This document shows positions 11,151-24,500 of a stretch of 64,000 nt of DNA, piece by piece. The notes below the pieces were generated by a model. The model saw nothing but the letters and a program-made list of their open reading frames with translations, was not told where the DNA came from and did no database searches. This DNA is from Patiria pectinifera (taxonomy: Eukaryota; Echinodermata; Asteroidea; Valvatida; Asterinidae), in contig CM057130.1 of the NCBI GenBank assembly GCA_029964075.1, forward strand, positions 248,001 through 312,000. The letters are read 5' to 3'. Each line of letters opens with the position of its first letter. Within the stretch, counting starts at the first letter, position 1. Position numbers and translations under genes: made by a program.

Positions 11151-14100
11151 TTATAGAATTATCCAATTTGGATAAAATAGTGAAAATGTGGCCGTGACAA
11201 CAACAGTTGTTATTGTCTGTATCCAAGCCGCTGCCGTGGAGGGCGTGCCATCGGTGGCATTCGCAATGTTTGGGTTGATACTGGTCAGAGTAATGTTCAG
11301 TACCATAGCATCTGGTGAGTCGTGTGGAACGGTAAACTTTTGATTGGAGGTAGCATATCCATACTTGAAAACCTGAATTTGAGAAAACAAAATGGATTGA
11401 GAAATCGTTTAATAGATAAGTTGCTTTAAATTTATTGGTTGGATGTACAATTCCAACACGTCAGAATCGCTTACAACTTACAAGCAATGTGTAAGATCCA
11501 GGCAGGAGTATTTTCCAATACTCGCCCGACCTTGTAGTAAACTGTGGATGAGGCGACTTCAGTTCGACAATCGACACGCTAGCGCCATCTATTGGTTGGT
11601 TATCCGTGTTAACCACTTGCCCCTTGACACCTGTGGATAAAGAAAATTAAACAACCTGTTTTTAGTGGAAAAGATAATTCAAATTACTTTGTTGATATGC
11701 TTGTCTGACTTTTCAATGACTTCAATTTTGCATTTTTTTTTAAAGATTGTTTTTTTTGCGATTAAATGATTATTTCACATTTCGGTAGAAGTTCCTGATT
11801 GAAACTGTACCAATCCGTTCATCCAAGCAACATCGCATCTTCAAGTTGATCCCCCTTTCTTTGCTTTTCTTACCCTGTTCATTGTATCCTCTTGTAAAAG
11901 AGGCAAGAATTTCTTTAATCCTGAAGGACTAGCTTTTGTCTCCTTTCACCGGATATCTAAGATAAGTTCTTCTGTCAACCCTACCTCTGTTGGCCTGTTT
12001 AAGGAACTCCAGCATCGGTAGTCGGTTCTCCTCCCAATATAGTCGGAGGTGCGATGGTGCCGGGTACTTACAGCAAGACATCTCAATTGTGATCTCCATG
12101 CAACCCCCGAAGATGTAGTTGAAGTCTTGCATCCCTCCTAGAAGAATATAAAAAAGGAAGTCGTTACAATGTACATGGTAAATTTTGGTTTCTGTGATGT
12201 GAGCCTTCCTGCTGGACACGTAGGCCCTTACTCTTTTGTATGTAAATGAGGAATACTTTTCTTTTGTGTCAAATACTTGTGAAAACAGGCTCCAGTGAGT
12301 TTCATTCCCTTTAAAATGTATGCGACAAGCCAAATCATCAGGGAAATAGAGCTAAAAATGTCCCCATTTTGAAATTCCAAGATGGCGGCCAAGATGACCT
12401 TGGAAAAAATGGAAACATTGGTTTTGGGTTTCAGTAGAGGTTTCCAAAAATGTATAGTTTACCTAATCCCCCAAAAATCCCAACGAAACCTGGATTAAGT
12501 ACATTGTGAACTGGGCTATAATGTCCCGTTAATTGTTGCTGCCTTGCAGGGCGTGCACAAAAATAATTCATTCTTCTGATATCTATGGGCTGCTGCGCGT
12601 TGAGACGCAATGCTGTGCAAGGCGATTTTCATCATTCAGTATGGTTATTATTACTAATCATTTCTGGTAATGAAACCAAGGATTCCTGAAAAGCGCCCCA
12701 GGCACTGTAGCTCGCAAACCTGAAGAAACCTGTGGAGAGAAGACTATGAGAAGATTTTACAGTTTTAGAGGTGGGAGGAAAAGCCCAGAAGAATATTTTG
12801 GGGAAAACCCACGGAATCAGGCAGGGACTGAAAACCCAATCCACATATTGGCCCAGGCGGGATTTGAACCCGGGTCTGCGGTGGAAGGCGAGAAAAGTAC
12901 CGCTACGCCAACTTGACTCGAATGTTCCGAAGGCACATGCAGTGATACGGTGCGGCCTTGCTACGAGAGGGGTGTAATCATCTGGTGAAGAGCTCATTTG
13001 GTCATGGCATTAATGTCACCCTTGAGACCCTTAAGAATATAGGAGACCTTTCAAGACGAGCGTACCTGCGACAGAGTACCAGTCTGCTCCGTTGGTAATC
13101 CCATCCACGAATCCCGTATCAGTATTGGGGCTGCAGGTATTCTCCTGAATCAGATGCATTCTGGGATGCGCCTTGGAATACGTCTTTGCTAGAAACCTGA
13201 AGACGTCATCATCCGGACTCTGGTGATACACGGTTTCCATGGCATTTCCAATCCCTGTCAATTTCCATGAAAAAAATTCAGCGCAGAAACTTTGATGTTT
13301 GCTTTTGAAAGTTTAACATTGGATTTTTGCCTGGTCTTGGCTGAAAATGAACCGCATCTATTCTCTTCAAACGTTCCATAAAATTCATACTCCTATTGGT
13401 CATTTACTGGAGACTATAATGAAATGCCCCTTTTTTAATAATATAAATGAGATTAGCAGCTGAAAAAAAAATGAAAAATAAGTGATACAGTTGTCGGCCA
13501 CTGAGGCCTGTTGAGGTGTCTATACAGACCATATCAAAGTGACAATCTTGTGAAATGACAATACATACATGTTAAGTTATTTCGGCACAGATTTATGGGC
13601 GAATGCCGCATTTTTTTTTTAAATTTGCAAAACGTTCTTGACACCAATTATCAGTAGGCCCATTCAAACAAAGTTAAATTCTGATTATTTTATTTTATTT
13701 ATTTATTTTGCGTAACTTTTTTTTTTTTGGCTTGCACGTACCAGGTTGACCCGTGTCGTACGGAAAGTTTGCCACTAACGCCCCGCCGTGAAAGTTGGCC
13801 GACAACACGAACTGGTTCCCGTAGATCCAATCAACGACGGCTTTCGTCTCCGGCTGAATCGGGTCGATTGTCGGCTCGAAGTAATCCGGGAAATTACGGT
13901 TCAGATCGTATCCGTTCATGTTGGCTCTGAGAATTTGTATGGTAAGAACAAGAGTCTCCAAAATTCATCTTTAAATGATCCTGTCTCTTTCTTACATTTT
14001 TGTCATGATCAAGAATTCGCGATTGAGACTCACGATTTATAGTAGAATAATCCCATGCATTATTTGACTCCATTTTCGAAATGAATATAGTTCGGCAATG

Positions 14101-15583
14101 GACATTAAAAAGATATCATTAAGGGATGATATACATGTATAGGGAAAGTCCAGTGTATACCTCAGATCAAGCCCTCTGCATTTCTGTTTGGAGACTTCGA
14201 ATCCGTCTGGGTTCATGGAGGGAAGAATGTGGATTCTTGTGGTGTCCATCAATTTCTTTATTTCTGGGTTTCCTCTTCTGTATTCCTTGAGGAGGTACTC
14301 AAGAAGGTGGAGGAGAACCTCGCGACCAACAGCCTGATGGCGAGACAACAAAAATGCCATCATTGTCATTTGTCATTATAACTTTCAACAACACTGGATT
14401 GATTGTCACCATCGTCACTGCCATTCGTTATGTTCCACAGTATTATTGTTTCTTTAGTAAAATCAGTAGAAGACATTCATGGATTGGTCATTGCACTCAA
14501 GAGTAAACATATCAAATATACATATATATTTACAGCTTCATGTAAATGAAACCAAGTTATTTACATAACTTTTTTGATGCAGTATTGAAATCATCGTCAT
14601 CTGGCTGCCATGTCAATTTCATCAGCAGAATACGTGAGCCATAAGCCTCACTCTTTGATGCACACGTTCGGCAGTCATTAATGTCTTACCTCGTTTCCAT
14701 GCATATTCCCAACGTATTTGGCCTCGGGTCTTCCTATGACTCGATCATTTGGTTTCACACCAGCTACAGCCATAACCCACATATCTCTGCCTAGGAAGGA
14801 AATCAAAAAGAGATCAAAGTTTGAGGTCGCGTCCGAATCCCTTAATGACTACTGGTATAGGTCCTAAATAATAACGTGACACATTGACAATCGACGTAGA
14901 CGTGCCTCTGAACCGCATGCCGTTTCCGATATGACTGAAAGTTGTTGCAGCTATAGGCTATAGAGGAAAGAGCGGTTTATGGAGGTTTTATAATATATTT
15001 CATTGTCAGTGTCCAACGATACATGGAGTTCGTTACAAGAATGCAAGAAACAAACAAGTATATCTGTGACATCGTACTACTTTGTGTGCTTATATTGACG
15101 GGTGTTACAGTGTTTATGCGACTCCTATGTATACGCAAAATGAAGAGAGAACAAAATTACCGAAACTGATGCCGGTATCTTCTCCTCAAAAGATAAGTTC
15201 TTTGGGAGTAACGATGACAGTAAAGTACAGACCAAAATGAACTTCATTTCTATCCTTACCGTTATGTGTGCTATTTAATTGTAACTTGTTGATTATGAGT
15301 AAAAACTCGGCAGCATATCTCTCTCAATCTTTGGCTACACTGACAATTGCCAACAAGTTTATGAAATTGCAATGACATAAGAAAACATCCGCAAGTTTTA
15401 CAAACCTTGTACCGATTTTCCAATGCTGTACATGTGACTGGTGTTTGGATACTTGTTCGTCAGTGACGTCATCACTGACGTCAGGTGTGCATGGTTATGA
15501 TACTCAAACTTCACGATGGGCAGGGCGCAAACTGCGCGTAAAATGGCCAGCAGAAATAATGAGATGGTTGTTCCTGACGTCAT
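11151..15583 (-). CDS. CPM: Carboxypeptidase M-like metallocarboxypeptidase (M14B), 449 residues, complete
   Basis: Eight exons on the minus strand join: 15583-15406, 14790-14690, 14333-14161, 13926-13742, 13254-13066, 12137-11985, 11630-11482 and 11372-11151. They sum to 1,350 nt, 449 codons plus TAA, with every splice phase matching. A signal peptide (about 1-20, [18 protein letters not shown]) precedes the catalytic domain. Zinc ligands are His90 and Glu93 in NMHGNE and His197 in NFHGG; the 107-residue spacing equals that of human [12 protein letters not shown] supplies substrate-binding Asn/Arg. [13 protein letters not shown] carries the catalytic Glu, probably Glu294. A transthyretin-like domain follows (about 325-400, [19 protein letters not shown]). 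The C-terminus is hydrophobic ([19 protein letters not shown]), as in a GPI-anchor signal. The family trims C-terminal Arg or Lys from peptides at the cell surface. Length and tail favour CPM over CPE, CPN, CPD or CPZ. Confidence 0.93.
12630..12920 (-). mobile_element. tRNA-derived SINE in carboxypeptidase intron 5
   Basis: Read on the minus strand, it opens with a tRNA-like head holding an A-box-like TTGGCGTAGCGGTA and a B box GGGTTCAAATCCC (about 12915-12850). A tail follows with GGGTTTTCCCC and CCTCCCACCTCTAAAACTG, a layout common in tRNA-derived SINEs. It lies in the same orientation as the host gene. The head cannot fold as a proper tRNA, so this is not a tRNA gene. Ends are approximate. 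Confidence 0.7.
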
Positions 15584-18480
15584 GGCAGATCTTTTCTACA
15601 ATTACAAATGTATACACACAGCTGAGAGAGATCATAAAAAGGAAGACATCGTTGAATAGCCAAACTAAAACAGTTGACGTTCTAAACTGTTGTTCTTTAT
15701 CTTTGGGTTTGCCTCCGAATATTGCAGTTGGTTGGGATGGGGTCAACGGAATTCCGAAGAAAATATGACTTCTCTTTATTTGGTGACAGTAATGCGACAG
15801 AATTAACATAATAGGATTGCTTTGTTTCCACGTGTTTGTTAGCGAATGTGATTCACACCCCTCCGCCAGCTTGCCACTTAAAAATTATTAAATTTGGCAC
15901 ATTTATTTCACTGCATCATGGATTTGATGGCTTGTCGGCATTTTTAGCACACTCGGAAGTTAGAACCTGCTTTGGCGTTTTTGATACTTCGAAAATTGAA
16001 CTCGTAACAGCGACCGGACGCTGGCGGTACAACGGACAGCACCGGCAATATAATGTAGAATTGAGTTTCCCAAATGACAAATGATGATGTTCTTATCAAA
16101 CAGACTGGATAAGAAAAATACTTACCTATAATTCAGAGTCTTTGATGAGACAACATCTGCTGACTTCTCTTACCCCACCAATGTCGAACACGTCCCAAGT
16201 TCACGCGCACTTCGCACCCATTCATAATTGTTTTTTGTCTCAAGCCGGCCACAAAAATAACAGCATGACAATTTGTAGGAAACCGCAGACTCGCTGGTGA
16301 CCCGAAAATTGATGCGGCAATACACGACCAGTCACCGCGGGTAACAGCGACGGTTAGTGCCGCAATTATTATTAAAAGTGAACTGAAAAATGACGCATTT
16401 CCGAACGGTCAGCCAGGCCTGGTTCCGTAGGGTAATCACCACCGAGCAGTGACTGCTGGATTGGAGGAAAAGACGGAAACAGTTACCCCACGCCTCGACC
16501 TGCGAGACCTTCCTGGGTTGTCTGGGTCCAATCAGGACATCGACATTGTCATGCAGGAATTAATTGTTTAAAAGTCACAGGCCGAAGCTGAAGGATTATG
16601 TGAGGCAATGTTACAGCTTTTTCTATAGGATGTGATTTTAAGAGGTTCATGCCCAGTAATGTGATGAGTAATTTCCACTGAGGTTTGGATTACCGAATAA
16701 AGAGCCGAGATCTTCCGTACTTTCTGCGCACGAGTCAGTGGCGTACTCCAGGAATTTTCGGGGAGCGCTGGGGAGCGCTGGGGGAGCGCTGGGGGGAGCG
16801 CTGGGGGGCTGGAACATATGGGGGCGTCATGTAGATCAATAATTATTTTTAACTCAAAATCTCAGTGGGGGCGACTAGGGGTGGGCGACAAGGTTTCATG
16901 GGGGGCTGTCGCATGGGGGAGCGATGGGGGGGGGCTGGAACATTTTATGGGGGGCGTCATGTAGATAATAATATTTTTTTTAGAAACTCCAAATCTCAGT
17001 GCGGGGGGGGGGCGACTAGGGGGGCGACAAGGTTTCATGGTGGGATCCTGTCGCCCCCCACGCTCCCCCGTGGCTACGCCACTGCCACGAGTGACATCCA
17101 TGGCTCAACGTGAGAACTGACATTGTCTAACCAGGGGCGAATGGGGGCGTGGCGTGGCGTGGGGGGCGCACGCCCCCTTTCCTTCTTCAAAGAGAAGAAG
17201 CGAGATATAGAGAGGGCCAGGGAGAGACTCAAACAGAGAAGAAAAAAAGAGGGAGAACCAAAATTAATAGGGCAGTTCACGTCAGACCGTAGCCTGCTAG
17301 GATAGGTTGCATGTAAGACAATCATACTTTTACTAAAATTAATAAGCGACGGCCGCGCGGGACCAAGAACTCCGACGCGACAGCGAGCGCGACGAGACGA
17401 AAAAGGCAGCGGGGGAGCGAGAGAACTTGCTGTCAAATTGATAAAGGAACTTGAATGCACCAGACCACTCTAGCAGGGCAGGCGGGCACGGCGTCAATCG
17501 GGGGGACGGGGAGGGGGAGGGGTGTTTCTCATATCGTTTGTCCCTCCCCTGCCCCCCCCCCCACTTTTTTCGTCCCCGAATAAATATTGTAGCCTACAGT
17601 TTGATTTTATATCTCTGGATATAGCTGATTCAATTACTCCAAACTCGAACAGTTTAAATTATGATCTTTTGCTAAAAAAAATGGTTAAAGTGGTCAGAAT
17701 CAGACATGCGCTGCCTGAGATCGCACAGAGCATAGATTCCAACATTTTCCGGGGCCCTGGACCCCACGCTGTTATAGGGCTTCCTGCTACGCGCTCACGT
17801 AACTATTACATTATGCCCCACCCCCCTCCTTGGCCTTCGGCCCGTAGGTGCCACAACTTGCCTTCACCATTTTGCTGCATTTTACATTTCACCCCGCCCC
17901 CTTTTGTAAAATCGTGGATCCGCCCTGCTAACTTGGACCCGCAACTTAACTAAAAATGCGCATAATTTCTTGCACGTATAAGAAATCACCCCCAAAATTG
18001 AAAAGCTGCTGCAATTGCCTTTTGAACCGGCAGGGGCGGATCTAGCTTTTGCATGGGGGGGTGCATGCATGCTTAGTTTTACTGCATGGAGGGGGCGGGG
18101 GGTGAAGACCGTCTACACAGCCCCCCCCCCCCCCCTGCCCGCCGACGCCGAGATCCGTCACTGACTGGAAAATGATGGTCTCGGGGAAAATGAATTGCTA
18201 TATGAGGTTCACGTTCACGTTACAGGGACGTGCAAGGATAAATGCCGGATTTCCTGCGGAAAAAAAATGTTTTTGATGAAATTATTCCCGGCAGCTGCTA
18301 ACACTTGTATTCTACAACCACTGGTCTCTGTTTCCAATTTCCGTACTTTATGGCACTATTTTTGCCCATCATCCCTAGTGTCACCTTGTTTTGTTAATTT
18401 TCCTTGAAAGAAATATCTTCGGAATTTCCCAAGACAACCCCCTCCCCGAGCAAACTCTTTGAAACGCCCACGAGCCCCTT
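15584..18480. other. Head-to-head spacer between carboxypeptidase and PA2G4
   Basis: This 2.9-kb spacer must contain both upstream regions. It holds one defined hAT-like element (16736-17084). G/C-homopolymer-rich DNA at about 17140-17580 and 17880-18150 contains pieces like CAGGGGCGGATC that look like ends of further decayed elements. Open frames in the G-rich parts are low-complexity and not convincing as genes. No RNA gene is seen. Confidence 0.5.
16736..17084. mobile_element. hAT-like MITE (349 bp) with internal duplication
   Basis: It begins CAGTGGCGTA and ends TACGCCACTG, typical hAT-type termini. The flanks GCACGAGT (16728-16735) and CCACGAGT (17085-17092) match at seven of eight bases, the size of a hAT target duplication. 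Inside, a G-rich unit of about 118 bp is repeated in tandem (about 16807-16924 and 16925-17045), with the shared core GGCGTCATGTAGAT. No transposase is present. Confidence 0.75.
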
Positions 18481-18484
18481 CCCT

Positions 18485-18595
18485 TCTATCCAGTCAAAAG
18501 ACTACGATCGAGTTTCGCGCGCGCGCCACCATCGACGTCGCGCTGCATTCTGGGAAACACGTGTGAAAAATAAATCCACGAAATTATTTTCAATC
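18485..18595 (+). promoter_or_regulatory. PA2G4 core promoter region
   Basis: Just upstream of the PA2G4 start lies a CpG-rich patch (CGCGCGCGCGCC, about 18516-18527). TGCATTCTGGGAA at 18544-18556 resembles half of the Staf/ZNF143 site found at housekeeping promoters. An E-box CACGTG follows at 18558-18563. There is no TATA box at the expected place. The sites are visible in the sequence; use by factors is inferred. Confidence 0.5.
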
Positions 18596-21500
18596 ATGGC
18601 GGACAGTGGAGCTGAAGAAGAGCAAACTCCAGCCCAAGATAATGTGGTCACCAAGTACAAAACCATCGGCGACATTGTTAATAGTGAGTAGAACTAAGCT
18701 CAGGGGATACATGGACGACATTCTGGAGTGTTCGTTTGGTGTTTATGGGTGGCATTCCGTGAGCAAAAGGACCAAAATTCATGACAGCTGGATTGAGTTT
18801 GTAACGTGGGACTACATGCGAACAATAGCCTGTATTACAACGTGTGTGCATGTATATAACGGGCCACGCGGAACTGCTTGCTAGTTGTTGCAGGGCATGT
18901 TGCAATCACGGAGGAAGGAAAACAAACTTGCGTAGCCCGCCTATGGACATTTTACACTGGGTTGCCCTGCAAAGAATGTTGCAACCAGTGACAGTGATGT
19001 GACTCTGCTTTTGTGGAATTTTGGAAATAATGTTGCAACCTGACACCACTTTTTTTCTTCGTATATGCCTATATCATCTTAATCATTAATGAAGGTCATT
19101 CATTGCGAAAATGATGATAAGACATTAATCTGGGACTGAGAAGCATTTCCATTTTTGTTAAGAATTATTGTAGGCCCTGTCAAAAAATTGCAAATTAAAA
19201 ATGTTTGCACTTTAATTTTCCTGTTCAACTGGTTGTGAAAGCGCACCACCAGAGGTGAACTCTCAGGCTCTAATTTGTATTTGTTTTTGAAATATGAAAA
19301 ATTTTGATCTGGAAAATTATTCAAACATCATAGTTTACTTAAAACTAAACTACCTCATCTCAAAATGTGCACTGACATTTTGCGACTTTGAAAAAGTGCA
19401 ATCAAATGAAAATGTTTTGTCACAGATAATGTTTTCACTTATTTCAGGATTTTTTTAAAGGCAGTGGATATTTTGCCGGAGACGGCAAACCTTCAGTAAA
19501 CGTTAGTTTGCCGGATATGCACTGAACATGCGCAGTTACTGTTTTTTGTACTTAAACATTTTCCGGTGACAAATTTTAGTCTGGCTCCATGCCAATATTA
19601 TCGTTGTATTTTTGTATTAACAAGATGGGAATCAGACCATTTTATAATTTCGGACTTTATTTCCCTTTAAAAAAAATCCTCCAGAGCCACAAATCTGAAA
19701 AAGAAAAAGTAATACTCTGCAATAAAATGTTTGAGACATATTAAAATAATAAAAGAAGAATATTCTTATTTATTTGGGGATTGGAAAAAAACACTTAAAA
19801 TTGTGGCGGGGACAGGATTTGAACTCGGGACACCCACTCACTAGAGCTAATGCTTAACCACTGCACCGACTGTGCTACACAACTTTGATGGGAATTCAAT
19901 ACATGTTATAATTCAGCCCTATCTTAAAGAGTACAGCGCCCTCTGTTGATATGGATTGCCGCCGGCAAACCTTTTGTAAACGTTAGTTTGTCGGCGTTAC
20001 CTTCGGCAAAATATACACTACCTTTTTTAAACAAAAACTGACTTCTGGTGTTTTTATCTGTTTAATAAGTAGATGTTGTGTAATTTTTGTTTCAAAAAGG
20101 ATATTTCTTTTGATTTCTCCTGTTTCACATGATGGGAATACCCATAGCCAATAATAAACCATTTTTTTCCTCACGCTTTTTTTCCTCAGATGCATTGAAG
20201 AAAGTGGTTGAGAAGGCTGCTGCAGGGGAATCTGTGCGGTCGTTATGTGAGCTTGGGGATAGCTTCATCCTGGAGGAGACCAGCAAGATCTTCAAAAAGA
20301 TCAAGGACTTGAAGAAAGGTCAGGGGTCGTAAAGATTGAGGCTAAGGATGAGATGCTTATACTAGGCACTTTAGGTGAAAATTTGTTGTTGCTCTTTTGT
20401 TTTTAAAATGTTTACAGGATGAAAGGGTAGGTCAATGGCATTAATAACCTTTTAAAATTTTTGAAATGGCACCTTCCGTTACGGAGATACGGGCGTTTTT
20501 GTTTCACTTTTTGTCAATGGCAAAGAAGTCCCATGTCAAAGGTCAATCTTTTTATTTTCTTTGTTTTAAGGGTGGCACCGTTGAATTCACATGAAAAAGC
20601 ACTTATTGGCTTATAACTTTAAATATATTTATTGCATGTACATGAAACTTTCAGAATATAATCTACATATGCCAAGCTGTCTTTTCGGCACATAAAATCA
20701 AAAGAATTAATAAGTCCTGCATCTTATTTGCATATTAATTAATTAAAATTAGCAAACTTGTGCGCTGTTAACAAGATATACGAGGTACACATTATTAAAT
20801 ATTCCCATAATGTTAAAGAAAAAGTGCCCTACTTGTTCTCATGTTCAAAAAGTCACAACCTTATTAATTAATTGCCTCTAATTAGAAAATATAATCAATC
20901 TGATGCGAATTAAAGCACAGCCAAAGCTACGCAGTACGCAGGCCTGCATGACTGTGTACGAACACTTAAAACTTCGAATGGGAGATATTGGCCCCCTACT
21001 GCCTTTTTGTTTGTCAAATGTAACACAACCGAGCATGTAATTTGAATTATATTTATATCAACGAGTTATTAATTAATGATAATTAACCTTAAGACTTGGA
21101 ATGGAGGAATAGAACTTATGAAAGTTGCAGTTCATATACCAAAAACTACCCCCCCCCCAAAAAAAACACTACCCATATTCAAGTAGGAATGACATGTACA
21201 TGATCATGATGAATTTAATAGCGGAATATAGCCTTCTGTTTTATGATTTTCGGATAATAAGTACGCGAAGAAAAATTTGGGGCGAACTGACATTGGGGCA
21301 AAATGGCTGTTAGTGTTACTATAACGGCAATGAATATGGGGCGAAGTGGTTGAGAGTCTATTTTGGGGGCGAAGTAGATGACTGGAATGGTCGCATCACA
21401 AACGGTGAAAAACACAGTCACTTTACATCTTTGTTTTTAATTTACACTAAAATATAAGCTAGTGCCCTTTTCACTATCCCCGGTGAACATTTTCACTGAA

Positions 21501-24500
21501 ATAAAGCTCCGCAATTGGACGCAGACACGGACGAAACATCCAAGCATTAAAGCAACACTTGTCCCACGGCACGGGGCCACGGCACATTGCATGCCACACG
21601 TGGCCCAGTGACGGGCCGACCAACGCAGCGCATCCAGGCAGGCATGCAGTGGAAAGCCACGGTGCGCCGTGTGCACGCACGCCGTACACTGTACACACAA
21701 ACTACGTGCGTACAGGCAACTCTCCAAAGGTGCTATCATTTTCGTTTCCCTTTCCGTTGACTTTTTTCAAATCGTAGATCGTTGTCATCTATATCAATAT
21801 AAAGCTTGAATATCAATGTTTTACACACACCTTGTTCCCTGGTAAATAACATGAATTTTCATCTTGAAAAACGATGCTGAAATTTTCAAAACTTCGTATC
21901 TCCACTCTTTGTGAACCGATCGACCTAGAACACACACCATGTGAAAGCACGTCTTCGGATCTATTCGGAAAAGCTCACGATGAAGCTCTCCAGCCAATCA
22001 GAACGCCCGGTTTCCCTCCGGAAAATTTCACCCCGAAACCGAGTGCATACGAAGTGCGCAGCGGTGCCGCGTCATGACCTTCAAGATCGGCACGAGAAGG
22101 TGATCGCGAAGTATGGGCACCGCGTTACTTCTGTCGCCATAAAACCAGATCAACAAAGAATTTGACAATGAATTTCGGTGGAAATACACATGAAATACTC
22201 AGAATGAATGTCTCCAAATTTGAAAACGATCGGTTGAGCACTTTTTTTGTTATGAACTTTCAAAGTTCATTAGGACATTTGAGCCTGTGTGCTTGGTTCC
22301 GCGTTTGCGTGTGTTGAGGTTTTGTACTCCTGTAATTCGACACCCCACTGAAGTGCCTACTTATACGCTTAAACGATTAGACAAAAACAATTCCAGATCT
22401 GTGTACACATTTTCCGAAACATTTGAATGAAAACCGAATTGTAACCTTTATGTGATCTTCCTTGAGTTAAACATACATTTGTACATAGCACAACTTAACA
22501 ATGTTTTAAATCATTTTAATTAAAAACCATAGAAGCACTACAGTAATTGATTACAATCGGGGTATATTGGCCGCTATTTATTATGTGAATCATTGTTCAT
22601 TCATCATGTCAATCATGCCCGTCTACAGACATAATGGGCAGGCATCAGCCTCTATGAAATGGCTAAACATTTAACGTTGGAACGGTTCTTAACCCTATCC
22701 CCTTGGGCCCTTTTGGCCAGAAACCATCCTCAATCCTGCAAAATCATCCAATTGCCAGCATGCAAAAATTGGATTCAGCCTCAATCCTCCAAAATATTGA
22801 ATTATCTGTTATTTCTTGAATTCGTTCAGTGGAGGGGTGACCATTACCGCAATCCTTCAAAATCCTTCAACAATCACTGTTAATGGGGTTGAGGCAGTGG
22901 CGATGACATTCAGAAGTAGGGCGGATGATATCGAGCATAATGCAGAGCTCAATTATGCATGGTAGAACATAACAATACAGGGTACTGCCTACAAACTCAA
23001 CACAATGTATCCTCCAAATTCAGCCGACACTTTTTTGCCATTCAGCCAAAATCCTCCAAAATCCTCCAAAACTGCGAGGAGGATTAAGGAGGGTTAGGGC
23101 CCAAATATTTGCTAAACGCTTACAAAATTAAATGTAAAGTCACATCCTAAGTAAAGGCTTGGACCAAAAAAAAGGAACTTCCCAAGGGTGATTTATGACT
23201 CGAATGTAGTTTAACCCTAACCGCCCTGAATCCTTCAAAATCTTCTTTGTCAAAGAGGAGGAATTGGAAGATTGAGGATACATGGCAAATGTGCGTTACT
23301 GATTTCGTAGGATGCTCTTTGTCAAGGTCTTGGGCCGGACCTTGTGTTGTTTTTTGCTCAGCCATGCATAAATATAGGCCTGGATTATGCTTGAAATCCT
23401 CCGTACTTCTCAAGGATGTCACTGGCCAAGCCTCAACATTATTGACAGTCACTGCCACAGGATTTTGCAGGATTCAGGCAGTGGTCACCCCGCCACGGAC
23501 CATATTCAAGAAATAAAGGAGTAATTGGAGGATTGAGGCTATATGCTATTTTTCCATAAGGCCAATTGGAGGATTTTGCAGGATTGAGGCTACATCCTAG
23601 GAAAAAAGGCCTAGGGAGTTAGACCAAACCTATAATGGCAGAGCATAATGTGATTACATTTATTACTTTGTTTTCCAACAGGTATTGCATTCCCCACCTG
23701 CCTGTCGGTCAATAACTGTGTATGCCACTTCTCACCGCTCAGGAGTGATCCTGACGTCAGCTTAAAAGACGGAGATGTTGTCAAAATGTAAGCACTGGCA
23801 AACCGTTTTGTTAACTCTCGTCCTCCTTGATTCATTAACAATCCATCAGATGTAGGAGGCTTAGTGGAGGGTGATGCCATCGATGAATGTACCATTTAAC
23901 AGAAATGAAAGTGAGGGGACACAGAATGTGGCAAAGGTTGTCTGCAAAGAGGACTTTTTTTTTTAGGATTTGTGTATGTGTGTGCGGGTGTGAATGTTTA
24001 TTGTGTAAATCGAAGACACACATGTGAAGATCATCGAGTAATTGAGGATAGAAGTCAAATCGAGGACGACCTCGATTAGACAACGTGTACAAAACCAGTG
24101 AGAGCTGTTGCAGTATAAATAAAAGATCGGATCGATGATGACTACTCTTAAAGAAAAACCAACAAACCTTTATTGATGAAGGGGGGCACAGTGAGGCCTG
24201 TTACTTTTAAAACCTCCTGAAGAGATTTAAAACAAAAAGTCTTCATAGGATTATTTTCTCTTAAAAATGAAACAAATTTACCGCTTCATTAGCTTCCTTT
24301 TATCTGAGGAACTTGATCCCATATTCAATGATCCATGATTGAAGGACCCACTATGGAAGCCAAGTTTGACATCTGTGTGTATTTCTATTGAAACAACACA
24401 TTTTGTTGATTATATGTATCTTCATTGAAATTAAAGATTACTGTTTGTGTTTTTTTTAGTTTTACCACACTATTTTCTAGTGATAGAAAAGTTACTTACA

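Noticed and set aside
12850..12915. tRNA gene on the minus strand
   Set aside because: A and B boxes are present, but the acceptor stem does not pair and a SINE body follows.
19803..19875. tRNA gene on the minus strand
   Set aside because: Boxes are present, but the 5' and 3' stem halves do not pair and it lies within a TIR element.
21437..21739. Frames in the GC-rich patch of PA2G4 intron 2
   Set aside because: Frames overlap on both strands, have no splice context and resemble no protein. They are composition effects.
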